NCBI GenBank assembly: GCA_964607915.1
Contig: CAZSMU010000088.1
Location: 1 to 15,379, forward strand
Length of the DNA: 15,379 nt
Reading direction: 5' to 3'
DNA from: JADJPL01 sp964607915
Lineage (GTDB): Bacteria; Bacteroidota; Bacteroidia; Chitinophagales; Saprospiraceae
The position numbers and the translations under genes were made by a program. The notes beneath the pieces were generated by a model that was given only the letters and a program-made list of their open reading frames with translations, did not search any database and was not told where the DNA came from. This document shows positions 7,553 through 15,379 of this stretch, in pieces; position 1 is the first letter of the stretch, and every line of letters begins with the position of its first letter.

Positions 7553-7700
7553 GGTGCGCAAGACAGTCTGGTGAAAAGAGGATTTTCACGAAGATACAAA
7601 AAATCCTCTTTCCAACCGAAAAACAAGCCACTCCAGTACAGGATGAAAAATTGCCAAACAAATAGTACCTTTCCCCCTGTCGAACCAACTACACAATCGT
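7553..7700. promoter_or_regulatory. Divergent spacer between the antiporter and GH13 genes
   Basis: These 148 bases must contain the promoters for both blocks. For the minus strand, TATCTTCG (7596-7589) is one base from the Bacteroidota -7 box TAnnTTTG, with GTTG 16 bases upstream (7616-7613). For the plus strand, TACCTTTC (7666-7673) is also one base from that box, 27 bases before the GH13 ATG, but no -33 element is evident. Nested inverted repeats lie at 7571-7611 and are listed separately. Confidence 0.4.
7571..7611. repeat. Nested inverted repeats around the antiporter promoter element
   Basis: AAAGAGGATTTT at 7575-7586 is perfectly complemented by AAAATCCTCTTT at 7600-7611, with a 13-base spacer holding the putative minus-strand -7 box (7589-7596). 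The left arm also takes part in a second, competing hairpin, GTGAAAA (7571-7577) with TTTTCAC (7583-7589) around GAGGA. This arrangement could be an operator or a leader structure that switches between two folds. The perfect arms are directly visible; the function is inferred. Confidence 0.5.
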
Positions 7701-9554
7701 ATGAACAAATCTTTTTACCTGCTGATTATCGCAGTCCTATGCGTTTTCAAGGCCGAGGCCCAGCCCGAACTAAAACGGGTAGAACCCGCCTTTTGGTGGA
7801 CCGGCATGCGCGACACAAAGCTCCAGCTATTGGTCTATGGCAAGCAGATTTCCACCCTGCGCCCACATATCGTCGCTTCTGATGTCCGCCTGGTACAGAC
7901 TATACAGGTCGAAAACCCGAACTACCTGTTCCTCGACCTAGACCTGAGCGCTGCCAAACCGGGTAGTTTTGTCATCCATTTTCAGGATAAAGGCAAAACC
8001 GTCCATTCCTACACCTACCGCCTGCTCGAACGCACCGCTCAATCCGCCCAACGCATCGGGTTCAATACTTCTGACGTGATGTACCTCATTACTCCCGACC
8101 GCTTTGCCAACGGCGACCCCGACAACGATAATGTACCTGCCTTGTACGAACGCGCCAACCGGAGTTTTAAAGGCGGACGCCACGGGGGCGATATCAAAGG
8201 TCTATCCGAACGCCTGGACTATATCGCCGGCATGGGATTTACCGCCATCTGGCTAAACCCCCTACTCGAAAATAACCAAAAGGAATACTCCTACCACGGC
8301 TACTCTACTACCGATTTTTACAACGTGGATGCCCGTTTTGGCAGCAATGAAGACTACGTCCGGCTCGTGCAACAGGCCCACACAAAAGGCGTCAAAGTCA
8401 TCATGGATATGATCCTCAACCACTGCGGCTCGGAGCATTGGTGGATGTACGACCTACCCTCCAAAGACTGGATCAACTTCGGGGGAAAGTTCGTGCCGAC
8501 CAGCCACCGACGGGAAACTATTCAGGATCCCTATGCCTCCGCAACCGATATCCAAAAGCATAGCGATGGCTGGTTCGTAGAAACGATGCCCGACCTCAAC
8601 CAACGAAACAAACTATTATCCAATTACCTTATCCAGAATACCTTATGGTGGATTGAATACGCCGGCCTCGATGGCATCCGCATGGATACTTATCCCTATC
8701 CGGACAAAGAGTTCATGACCGACTGGACACGCCGCGTCATGGAAGAATATCCCAACTTCAACGTGGTAGGGGAAGAATGGACCGGTATGCCTTCCCTGGT
8801 ATCTTTCTGGCAGCGCGGCAAGGTAAACCCCAACGGATATGTGTCCTACTTGCGCAGCCTCATGGATTTCCCCGTCCAGGAAAGCCTGCGCGATGCCCTG
8901 CTACAGGAAGAAGAAAACGCCTGGGAAAGCGGGTTCGTGCGCTTATACCGCATGTTGGCGCAAGACTTCCTCTATCCAAGCCCCAATGACCTGGTCGTCT
9001 TTGGCGATAACCACGACATGGACCGCTTCTACACGGCCCTGCGGGAAAATATTCCCCTCTTTAAGCAAGGACTGCTCTTCCTGGCTACTACCCGGGGAAC
9101 ACCCCAAATCTACTACGGCACCGAAATCCTCATGACCAACACTCCCAGCGGCGACCATGGGAATATCCGCTCCGACCTCCCCGGCGGATGGCCGGGCGAC
9201 CCGACCGATGCCGTCAGCGGAAAGGGCTTGTCGAAGGAAGCTCTCGAAGCCCAGCAGTGGATCCGCCAACTGCTGAACTGGCGAAAAACGGCAAGCGCTG
9301 TACACAGCGGCAAGCTGCTGCACTACGCACCGGAACAGAGCACCTACGTCTATTTCCGCTCAGACGCTGCCCAAAAATTGATGGTCGTACTCAACAAAAA
9401 CAAGAAAACCCACACGCTCAGACTGGACCGCTTCCACGAAGGACTACAGGGAGCTTCCCGCGCAAAAGATATCCTCACCGGAAAAACATACGACCTGAGC
9501 AGCGGATATATTGAACTACTCCCACTCACCCCCCTGCTCTTGGTCCTGGAATAG
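7701..9554 (+). CDS. Exported GH13 neopullulanase/cyclomaltodextrinase-like alpha-glucan hydrolase
   Basis: This enzyme should cleave alpha-1,4 (and perhaps alpha-1,6) bonds in maltodextrins, cyclodextrins or pullulan, outside the cytoplasm. A signal peptide ends at AEA/Q (residues 20/21). Residues 24-108 form an N-terminal Ig-like domain of cyclomaltodextrinase type, 125 to about 515 the TIM barrel, and about 535-617 a C-terminal beta domain. GH13 regions are DMILNH at 236-241, MPDLN at 296-300, GIRMDT at 325-330 with nucleophile D329, VVGEEW at 355-360 with acid/base E358, and FGDNHD at 434-439 with D439. All three catalytic acids are present. The length of 617 is typical of SusA-like enzymes. 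The ATG at 7701 gives a complete signal peptide, and there is no Shine-Dalgarno. No SusC/SusD genes flank it. Peptidase I rather than lipoprotein cleavage suggests a periplasmic or secreted enzyme. Confidence 0.93.
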   Translation: MNKSFYLLIIAVLCVFKAEAQPELKRVEPAFWWTGMRDTKLQLLVYGKQISTLRPHIVASDVRLVQTIQVENPNYLFLDLDLSAAKPGSFVIHFQDKGKTVHSYTYRLLERTAQSAQRIGFNTSDVMYLITPDRFANGDPDNDNVPALYERANRSFKGGRHGGDIKGLSERLDYIAGMGFTAIWLNPLLENNQKEYSYHGYSTTDFYNVDARFGSNEDYVRLVQQAHTKGVKVIMDMILNHCGSEHWWMYDLPSKDWINFGGKFVPTSHRRETIQDPYASATDIQKHSDGWFVETMPDLNQRNKLLSNYLIQNTLWWIEYAGLDGIRMDTYPYPDKEFMTDWTRRVMEEYPNFNVVGEEWTGMPSLVSFWQRGKVNPNGYVSYLRSLMDFPVQESLRDALLQEEENAWESGFVRLYRMLAQDFLYPSPNDLVVFGDNHDMDRFYTALRENIPLFKQGLLFLATTRGTPQIYYGTEILMTNTPSGDHGNIRSDLPGGWPGDPTDAVSGKGLSKEALEAQQWIRQLLNWRKTASAVHSGKLLHYAPEQSTYVYFRSDAAQKLMVVLNKNKKTHTLRLDRFHEGLQGASRAKDILTGKTYDLSSGYIELLPLTPLLLVLE

Positions 9555-9573
9555 ATCAGACTGGTTGTGATAG

Positions 9574-9592
9574 GTCAAAACCCAAGTTTTAC
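9574..9592 (+). terminator. Weak hairpin after the GH13 gene
   Basis: GTcAAAAC (9574-9581) can pair with GTTTTAC (9586-9592) across a CCAA loop, leaving one bulged base. It lies 20 bases after the GH13 stop and just before the sulfatase gene. The stem is AT-rich and not followed by a clean T-run, so it is at best a weak terminator or processing signal. Confidence 0.25.
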
Positions 9593-9615
9593 TTTACAAA
9601 TAAAAAATACCCACC

Positions 9616-11169
9616 TTGACCGCTAACCCATTCTTTACTTGTAAAACAATCGTTTTTATTCTCGTCGGGCTCGGTATAGGCTCGCCCACAACAGCACAAC
9701 GCAGGCCCAACGTAATCCTCATCTACGCCGATGATTTGGGGTACGGCGATGCCGGGTGCTATGGCTCTGTTCAGTTAAAGACGCCGCAACTCGACCGTTT
9801 GGCTAATCAGGGCATTCGATTCACCAATGCCCATACTACTTCTGCAACGTGTACCCCCTCCCGATATGCCTTGATGACCGGCCAGTACCCCTGGCGCACA
9901 TCAGGCACAGGGGTGCTGCCCGGAGATGCCGCGCTGGTAATCCCTCAGGATAAGATGACGCTGGCTTCTTTATTCCAAAAAGCAGGCTACGCAACGGGCA
10001 TAGTAGGAAAATGGCATCTCGGCCTGGGCGATGCGCTCCAAAAAGATTGGAATGGCGAAATCTCCCCCGGCCCTAATGACGTAGGCTTCGGCTACTCCTT
10101 CATTTTTCCGGCTACTGCCGACCGCGTCCCTACGGTGTTCCTGGAAAATCAACGGGTACTCGGCGTGGAACCCTCCGACCCCATCGCCGTAGATTACCAG
10201 GTCGATCCGGGTAGCGAACCAACAGGGCGCGCCCATCCGGAACTGCTCAAGATGCGGGCCTCGCCCAAGCACGGACATGACTTTACCATCGTCAACGGCA
10301 TCGGACGAATCGGATACATGAAAGGCGGACGCGCCGCCCGTTGGACCGACGAGGAGCTGCCCCTGACCTTTTTGGAAAAGTCCAGGGAATTTATCCAAAA
10401 AAACAGATCCAACCCTTTTTTCCTCCTCTACTCGCTCACCGAGCCCCATGTGCCCCGCATGCCCTCTACCATGTTCAAGGGGAAAAGTGGGCTGGGGTAC
10501 CGGGGCGACGCCATCCTGCAACTCGACTGGGCGGTAGGACAGATTATGGATTGGGTGGAACTGCTCGGAATAGCACGCAATACGATAATCCTCTTCAGCA
10601 GCGACAATGGCCCCGTCCTCGACGATGGCTACGAAGACGGGGCAGTGACCATGCGAAACGGACATACCCCGTGGGGACCGTTGCGCGGGGGGAAATACAG
10701 CGCATTCGAAGCGGGTACGCGGGTGCCTTTTATACTAAGTTGGCCGGGAAAAGTACGGGCGGGAACCACATCGGAAGCCCTCCTCTGCCAAATGGATCTG
10801 CTGGCATCCTTCGCCCGTTTGCTCCAGGTTCCCCTGAACCCAGGGGATGCGCCCGACAGCGAGGATATGCTCCAAGCGCTTTTAGGGAAAAACGCCGTTG
10901 GCCGACAAACCCTCGTAAAGCAGGGCTTTCAACCCAATGTAATCCTGCATGGCAACTGGAAGTATATCGAACCCAACAAAGGGGCCGAAGTGAACGCCCT
11001 GACCAATATCGAGCTGGGCAACCGCCCCTTCCCCCAACTCTACAACCTCAGCTCCGATATCGGCGAACGCGAGAACCTGGCCGAAAGATATCCGGAAAAA
11101 GTAGCCGAACTGGCGCAGTTACTGGAACGTATTCGAATGGTTACAAAGGGTCAGCGAGGAGGGAAATGA
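9616..11169 (+). CDS. Exported S1-family (formylglycine) sulfatase
   Basis: This protein hydrolyses sulfate esters. Residues 1-28 form a signal peptide (hydrophobic IVFILVGLGIG, then TTAQ). The catalytic set is intact: calcium ligands D39 and D40 in YADD; C79 in the CTPSR signature (79-83), the cysteine oxidised to formylglycine; R83; K132 and H134 in GKWHLG; H278 in EPHVP; D330 and N331 in SSDNGP; and K360 in GGK. The C-terminal QLYNLSSDIGERENLAE is also typical. Length, 517 residues, is normal for the family. The start must be the TTG at 9616: the frame is closed by TAA at 9601, and no ATG or GTG further in would preserve the signal peptide. The substrate and S1 subfamily cannot be read from sequence. 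No sulfatase-maturing enzyme is present in the window. The GH13 gene ends 61 bases upstream. Confidence 0.94.
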   Translation: MTANPFFTCKTIVFILVGLGIGSPTTAQRRPNVILIYADDLGYGDAGCYGSVQLKTPQLDRLANQGIRFTNAHTTSATCTPSRYALMTGQYPWRTSGTGVLPGDAALVIPQDKMTLASLFQKAGYATGIVGKWHLGLGDALQKDWNGEISPGPNDVGFGYSFIFPATADRVPTVFLENQRVLGVEPSDPIAVDYQVDPGSEPTGRAHPELLKMRASPKHGHDFTIVNGIGRIGYMKGGRAARWTDEELPLTFLEKSREFIQKNRSNPFFLLYSLTEPHVPRMPSTMFKGKSGLGYRGDAILQLDWAVGQIMDWVELLGIARNTIILFSSDNGPVLDDGYEDGAVTMRNGHTPWGPLRGGKYSAFEAGTRVPFILSWPGKVRAGTTSEALLCQMDLLASFARLLQVPLNPGDAPDSEDMLQALLGKNAVGRQTLVKQGFQPNVILHGNWKYIEPNKGAEVNALTNIELGNRPFPQLYNLSSDIGERENLAERYPEKVAELAQLLERIRMVTKGQRGGK

Positions 11170-11315
11170 GTCATTTTTTGACTTATTGCGAGAAGCCGGC
11201 GTGAATACCCCCTCGCCGATAAGTCTTTCGATTTCTGCCAAACGGAAGCCCTTCTTTGCAAAGAATTACCGTTTTTTATTAGCTTCGCTCCGCAAGCTTT
11301 CAAAAAAATACAAGC
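11170..11315 (+). promoter_or_regulatory. Spacer with a palindrome and a possible promoter for the propeller gene
   Basis: The spacer contains the perfect 14-bp palindrome TTCTTTGCAAAGAA at 11252-11265. TTTG at 11255-11258, inside that palindrome, is followed after 21 bases by TAGCTTCG (11280-11287), one base from the Bacteroidota -7 box. This would start transcription a little over 20 bases before the ATG at 11316. The spacing is a little long, so the promoter call is tentative. A 5-bp hairpin, AGTCA/TGACT at 11169-11183, overlaps the sulfatase stop. Confidence 0.35.
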
Positions 11316-14300
11316 ATGAGGAATTGGATGACATATACCCTGCTCCTGGGCATTTGCCTGAGCGCAGCGACCTTGCAGGCACAACCCGTCGCAGCGTCGC
11401 AGTACCAGGGGCTGCGCTACCGGATGATTGGCCCCTTCCGCGCAGGGCGCACGGTAGGTGCCGTAGGGGTCCCTACCCAGCCTAATGTGTTCTACATAGG
11501 GGTCAACAACGGAGGAATATGGAAAACAGATGACTATGGACGCACCTGGAACCCCATTTTTGACCAGGCACCTACCGGCTCTATAGGCGATGTGGCCGTG
11601 TCCCCTTCCCACCCGAATATCCTGTATGCAGGTACGGGCGAAGGGCTACACCGCCCCGATCTGAGTGTGGGCGATGGTATCTACCGATCCCCCGACGGAG
11701 GGCTTACCTGGACGCATGTAGGGCTACGCGATATACAGCAGGTGGGGCGTATTATCGTACACCCCAGCAAGCCGGATGAAGTGTTTGTGGCAGGGCTGGG
11801 CCATCCCTACGGCCCCAATGCGGAGCGGGGCGTATTCCGTACCCGCGATGGGGGAAAAATCTGGGAAAAGGTACTCTACATAAACGAGAATACAGGCTCC
11901 ATACAAGTGGAGTATGACCCCAATAACCCACAGGTGCTGTTCACGAGTCTCTGGGAACACCGGGAAGGCCCCTGGGAAAATGCCAGCTTTTCCGGCCCCA
12001 ACAGCGGTCTGTTCAAATCTACAGACGGCGGAACGACCTGGCGACGCATCACCACCGGGCTGCCCGGCGCCGAACAGGGCCTGGGCCGGATTGGCATCTG
12101 CTTCGCCCCCAGCAACAGCAAACGCATGTACGCCACCGTAGATGCCCGTACCAATGGCGGAATCTACCGCAGCGAAGACGGGGGTGAGAGTTGGGCACTC
12201 ATCAGCACCGACCGCCGAACCTGGGGGCGCGGCAGCGATTTTGCAGAAATAAAAGCGCACCCCCAAAACCCAGACGTGGTTTTTATCGCCAATGTCGCTG
12301 CCTACAAATCTACCGATGGAGGCAAAAGCTGGGTATGCATAAAAGGCGCCCCCGGTGGCGACGACTACCACCGCATCTGGATCAACCCTCTGCAACCCGA
12401 TATCATGCTCTACGCCGCCGACCAGGGCGCAGTAGTCACCGTAAACGGCGGCAAAACCTGGAGCTCATGGTACAACCAACCCACCGCACAGCTATACCAC
12501 GTATCCACCGATAATCAGTTCCCTTACCATGTGTACGGCGGACAGCAGGAGAGCGGAGCCATCGGCGTCTCCAGCCGCGGCAACGGAGGACAAATCTCCT
12601 TCCGCGACTGGATGGGTGTAGGGGCAGATGAGTATGCCTATATCGCCCCAGACCCCCTCAATCCCGATATCATCTATGGAGGCCGCGTGCTGAAATTCAA
12701 TAAAAAAACCGGCCAAACCCAAAATGTCGCCCCGGAGGCAGTGCGCTCGGGAAAATACCGCGTGCTGCGCACCCTGCCCCTGCTCTTCCATCCCGCTGAC
12801 CCCAAAATGCTGCTCTTCGCCACTAATGTCCTATGGAAAACAACCAACGGAGGACACGACTGGCAAATCATCAGCCCCGACCTCACCCGGGAACAGCCCG
12901 AAGTGCCGGAGAGCATCGGCACCTTCCGAACACCAGAACTGGAAAAAATGCCCCGCCGAGGTGTCATCTATTCGGTAGGACCTTCACACCTGGATGCCCG
13001 GATGATTTGGGCAGGGACAGACGACGGACTGGTACACGTCACCCGCGACGGGGGAGCTACCTGGAGTAACGTAACCCCACCCACCCTGCGCACCTGGGAC
13101 AAGGTTTCCCAAATCGACGCCGGCCATTTCAACCCGCAAACAGCCTATGTAGCTATCAATGCTTTTCGCCGCGATGATTTGCGCCCGCATATCTACCGCA
13201 CCCACGATGGCGGCAAAACCTGGAAACATATCGCTAAGGGCATCGCCAACGACCCGGTAAACGTAGTGCGGGAAGACCCAAAACAACCTGGCCTCCTCTT
13301 CGCCGGAACCGAACGGGAAGTGTTCTTTTCCGCCGATGATGGGGAAAACTGGCAGTCGCTGCGCCTCAATATGCCCGCCTCCTCCATCCGTGACCTCGTC
13401 ATACACGACAACGATCTGGTGATAGGCACCCACGGCCGTTCTATCTGGATCCTGGATAATATTGCCCCCCTGCGCGAAATAGCCAAAGCAGCAGCCCTAA
13501 AGCAGGCATTCTTGTTTCAGCCCGCCCCCGCCGTACGCGTCCGGTGGAATATGTTCTCCGATACGCCCCTGCCTCCCGAAGAACCCACCGGCCAAAACCC
13601 GCCAGATGGGGCCGCGATAGACTACAAACTGGAACTCGCCGCCAAAACACTGACCCTCGAAATCCTCGACTCTGCCGGAAATACCGTACGCAAGTTTTCC
13701 AGCACCGACCGCCCGGAGGAATTCGATACCAGTGCCATGCAATACCCGACGTATTGGTTCAGACCCCAACAGGCCTTAGGCACCACAGCAGGCCACCACC
13801 GACTGGTCTGGGACTTGCGGCACACGCCACCACCCGGTACCGAACGCAGCTACGCCATCGCCGCCGTACTACATAATACACCGCCCGGCCCGGACGGACC
13901 TTTTGTACACCCGGGTAAATACACGGTACGGCTGAATGCAGATGGCGCAGTCTTGCAACGCCAGATAGACGTGACGCTCGACCCCAGGGTTCAAATCTCC
14001 GCCGAAGATCTGCAACTCCAAACGGATTATTCCATGGCCTGTTACAAGGGCTACCTACGGCTGCAAACCCTGCGCGATTCTATAGACGCACAACTCAAAG
14101 AAAACCTCGTAAATCAGGAGTTGCGCGATCGGCTCAATACCCTGCGCGGCACCGGTAAGCCCAGCGGCGGGGATATCTTGTACGGAAGTATCTACGATAC
14201 CCCCGCCGAACGGGAAAACATCGTAGCACTACAGGAAAAATTCCTCTACCTGCTGCACCTGCTCCAAACCGCTGATATGCGACCTACCCCACAAGCTATG

Positions 14301-14366
14301 GAAGGGGTGCAGAAACTGTACGAATCCCTGGGTACATTGGGGAAAAAATATGCAGCTATGAGGTAG
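11316..14366 (+). CDS. Exported double beta-propeller protein with Asp-box (BNR/Vps10-like) repeats, function unknown
   Basis: A signal peptide ends near LQA/QP (residue 22). I count eleven Asp-box motifs of the form S/T-x-D/N-x-G-x-x-W, at residues 71-78, 125-132, 176-183, 235-242, 286-293, 332-339, 375-382, 509-516, 576-583, 629-636 and 672-679. They fit two propellers, roughly 30-390 and 390-715, and the second closes with GTHGRSIWILDN at 704-715. A beta-sandwich-like segment follows (about 765-890), then a helical C-terminus (895-1016). Similar proteins are common in Bacteroidota and are often labelled glycosyl hydrolase or sortilin-like. Asp boxes are structural, and I see no glycosidase catalytic pair, so enzymatic activity should not be assumed. 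Neither a lipobox nor a type IX sorting tail is evident. The gene is 146 bases after the sulfatase and may have its own promoter. The fold is fairly sure; the role is unknown. Confidence 0.87.
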   Translation: MRNWMTYTLLLGICLSAATLQAQPVAASQYQGLRYRMIGPFRAGRTVGAVGVPTQPNVFYIGVNNGGIWKTDDYGRTWNPIFDQAPTGSIGDVAVSPSHPNILYAGTGEGLHRPDLSVGDGIYRSPDGGLTWTHVGLRDIQQVGRIIVHPSKPDEVFVAGLGHPYGPNAERGVFRTRDGGKIWEKVLYINENTGSIQVEYDPNNPQVLFTSLWEHREGPWENASFSGPNSGLFKSTDGGTTWRRITTGLPGAEQGLGRIGICFAPSNSKRMYATVDARTNGGIYRSEDGGESWALISTDRRTWGRGSDFAEIKAHPQNPDVVFIANVAAYKSTDGGKSWVCIKGAPGGDDYHRIWINPLQPDIMLYAADQGAVVTVNGGKTWSSWYNQPTAQLYHVSTDNQFPYHVYGGQQESGAIGVSSRGNGGQISFRDWMGVGADEYAYIAPDPLNPDIIYGGRVLKFNKKTGQTQNVAPEAVRSGKYRVLRTLPLLFHPADPKMLLFATNVLWKTTNGGHDWQIISPDLTREQPEVPESIGTFRTPELEKMPRRGVIYSVGPSHLDARMIWAGTDDGLVHVTRDGGATWSNVTPPTLRTWDKVSQIDAGHFNPQTAYVAINAFRRDDLRPHIYRTHDGGKTWKHIAKGIANDPVNVVREDPKQPGLLFAGTEREVFFSADDGENWQSLRLNMPASSIRDLVIHDNDLVIGTHGRSIWILDNIAPLREIAKAAALKQAFLFQPAPAVRVRWNMFSDTPLPPEEPTGQNPPDGAAIDYKLELAAKTLTLEILDSAGNTVRKFSSTDRPEEFDTSAMQYPTYWFRPQQALGTTAGHHRLVWDLRHTPPPGTERSYAIAAVLHNTPPGPDGPFVHPGKYTVRLNADGAVLQRQIDVTLDPRVQISAEDLQLQTDYSMACYKGYLRLQTLRDSIDAQLKENLVNQELRDRLNTLRGTGKPSGGDILYGSIYDTPAERENIVALQEKFLYLLHLLQTADMRPTPQAMEGVQKLYESLGTLGKKYAAMR

Positions 14367-14393
14367 TCAATATTGATATTCATTTAATTAAAT
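14367..14393. repeat. Two adjacent AT-rich palindromes between the propeller and TPR genes
   Basis: TCAATATTGA (14367-14376) and ATTTAATTAAAT (14382-14393) are perfect 10- and 12-bp palindromes starting right after the propeller gene stop. This AT-rich patch stands out from its GC-richer surroundings. It may hold the promoter region of the TPR lipoprotein gene, but no good -33/-7 pair was found. Confidence 0.35.
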
Positions 14394-14438
14394 ACTATTT
14401 GGTGAGGTGCTTTTGTGCCTTTAAATCCCTTTCGCCCT

Positions 14439-15359
14439 ATGCAAAAGAAGTCGTTTTCCCTCCTCGGATTCTTTCTGGTCCTTTCATCGTGCGCTTGGAC
14501 ACAGGTTGCCGATTGCCCGGGGAAAGGAGCCTACCCCATGCCGGCCCTTTCCGAAAAAGCGAAAGCGGTCTATACGGAAAACCTACTTCGCGCAAAAGAA
14601 ACCCTTGAGGCTAAACCCCAGGATGCCGATGCCCTGATTTGGTACGGCAGGCGCCTGGGGTACTTGGGCGAGTACTACGATGCGATGGAGGTTTTTAGCA
14701 AAGCCATAGCCCTACACCCCGCCGACGCCCGTGCGTACCGGCACCGCGGCCATCGCTGGCTCAGCCTGCGCTGCTTTGACCAGGCTATACAGGACTTTGA
14801 AACCGCCGCCCACCTCACCAAAGGCAAAGCCGACGAAATCGAACCGGATGGGTTGCCCAATGCTAAAAATACCCCGACCAGTACCCTGCAGTCCAATATC
14901 TGGTACCATTTGGGCCTGGCATACTATCTGAAAAAAGATTACGCTTCCGCAGAGAAAGCATACCGCCGCTGCCTCGCCGTATCCAACAACCCGGACATGT
15001 ACGTAGCCACCGCCAACTGGTACTATATCACCCTGCTAAAACTCGGTAAAACAAGAGCTGCCGCCAACTTGCTCGCTACGGTGGAAGAAACCCCGGCCCT
15101 CATAGAAAATGAGGATTATCACTTGATCCTGATGCTCTACAAAAAGAATGACCCCATGCCCAACCCAATGGCATTCCTGGCCCAACACCAGGACCTCAGC
15201 CTGGCCTCTTTTGGGTATGGTCTGGGCAACTTTTTACTCGAAAAAGGGCGTTGCGCAGAAGCCCGCCAGGTATTCGAACGGGTCACATCAAGCCGCCAGT
15301 GGTCGGCGTTTGGATATATTGCGGCAGAGAAAGCACTGGTAGGCTTGTCTTGCCCCTGA
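14439..15359 (+). CDS. TPR-repeat lipoprotein
   Basis: The first residues form a lipoprotein signal: MQKK, a hydrophobic run, then the lipobox LSSC with the acylated cysteine at residue 18. The protein should be anchored in the envelope facing the periplasm or exterior. The rest (306 residues in all) is helical, with tetratricopeptide repeats: one pair from about ADALIWYGRRLGYLGEYYDA through SLRCFDQAIQDFETAAHL, and another from NIWYHLGLAYYLKKDYASAE through ANWYYITLLKLGKTRAA. TPRs usually mediate protein-protein contacts. The frame allows a GTG at 14415, but the ATG at 14439 gives a proper lipoprotein n-region, so I prefer it. The gene is 72 bases after the propeller gene, and its stop falls 20 bases before the window edge. 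No specific partner can be named. Confidence 0.85.
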   Translation: MQKKSFSLLGFFLVLSSCAWTQVADCPGKGAYPMPALSEKAKAVYTENLLRAKETLEAKPQDADALIWYGRRLGYLGEYYDAMEVFSKAIALHPADARAYRHRGHRWLSLRCFDQAIQDFETAAHLTKGKADEIEPDGLPNAKNTPTSTLQSNIWYHLGLAYYLKKDYASAEKAYRRCLAVSNNPDMYVATANWYYITLLKLGKTRAAANLLATVEETPALIENEDYHLILMLYKKNDPMPNPMAFLAQHQDLSLASFGYGLGNFLLEKGRCAEARQVFERVTSSRQWSAFGYIAAEKALVGLSCP

Positions 15360-15379
15360 TTAGAGCGTCGTTCCTGCGA

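Noticed and set aside
9970..10665. 231-codon minus-strand frame opposite the sulfatase
   Set aside because: Antisense shadow of the sulfatase gene, with no promoter or family resemblance.
10341..11204. 287-codon open frame on the plus strand overlapping the sulfatase
   Set aside because: It lies in another frame inside a gene with a complete set of catalytic motifs. Its translation is rich in R, P and G with no recognisable domain, as expected for a shadow of GC-rich coding DNA.
11186..11485. 99-codon frame running from the spacer into the propeller gene
   Set aside because: It overlaps the signal peptide of the propeller protein in another frame and has no recognisable motif. I considered a gene remnant in 11186-11315 but could not support one.

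Overview
The window looks like a chromosomal segment from a member of the Bacteroidota. I infer this from three things: an ileS promoter matching the Bacteroidota sigma pattern (CTTG, 18 bases, TATTTTTG), A-rich leaders that mostly lack Shine-Dalgarno sites, and protein types typical of the phylum (eukaryote-like IleRS2, SusA-like GH13 enzyme, Asp-box double propeller, S1 sulfatase). A Saprospiria-like lineage is possible but is a guess. I saw no mobile element, CRISPR array, rRNA or tRNA.

Layout. Positions 60-7552 hold five genes on the minus strand. Read in their own direction they are a CPA2 cation/proton antiporter with a large cytosolic tail, a 113-residue protein of unknown function, isoleucyl-tRNA synthetase (ileS), moaC, and a mobA fused to a MobB-like domain that has lost its P-loop. 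ileS has its own promoter. moaC and mobA are 4 bases apart and should be translated together. Positions 7701-15359 hold four genes on the plus strand, all for exported proteins: a GH13 neopullulanase/cyclomaltodextrinase-like enzyme, an S1 sulfatase, a 1016-residue double beta-propeller protein and a TPR lipoprotein. The divergent spacer 7553-7700 carries an unusual set of nested inverted repeats around a promoter-like element.

How the genes work together. moaC and mobA act at early and late steps of molybdenum cofactor synthesis. The plus-strand genes share an envelope or extracellular destination, but their spacing (61, 146 and 72 bases) does not prove an operon, and no SusC/SusD pair is present to make this a polysaccharide utilisation locus.

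The strongest observation is in IleRS. Its class I signature reads GIHH instead of HIGH, the swapped form described for mupirocin hyper-resistant IleRS2 enzymes. I found no convincing multi-gene system of an undescribed kind; the other points of interest are the degenerate MobB domain, the nested repeats in the divergent spacer, and conserved-looking proteins of unknown role.
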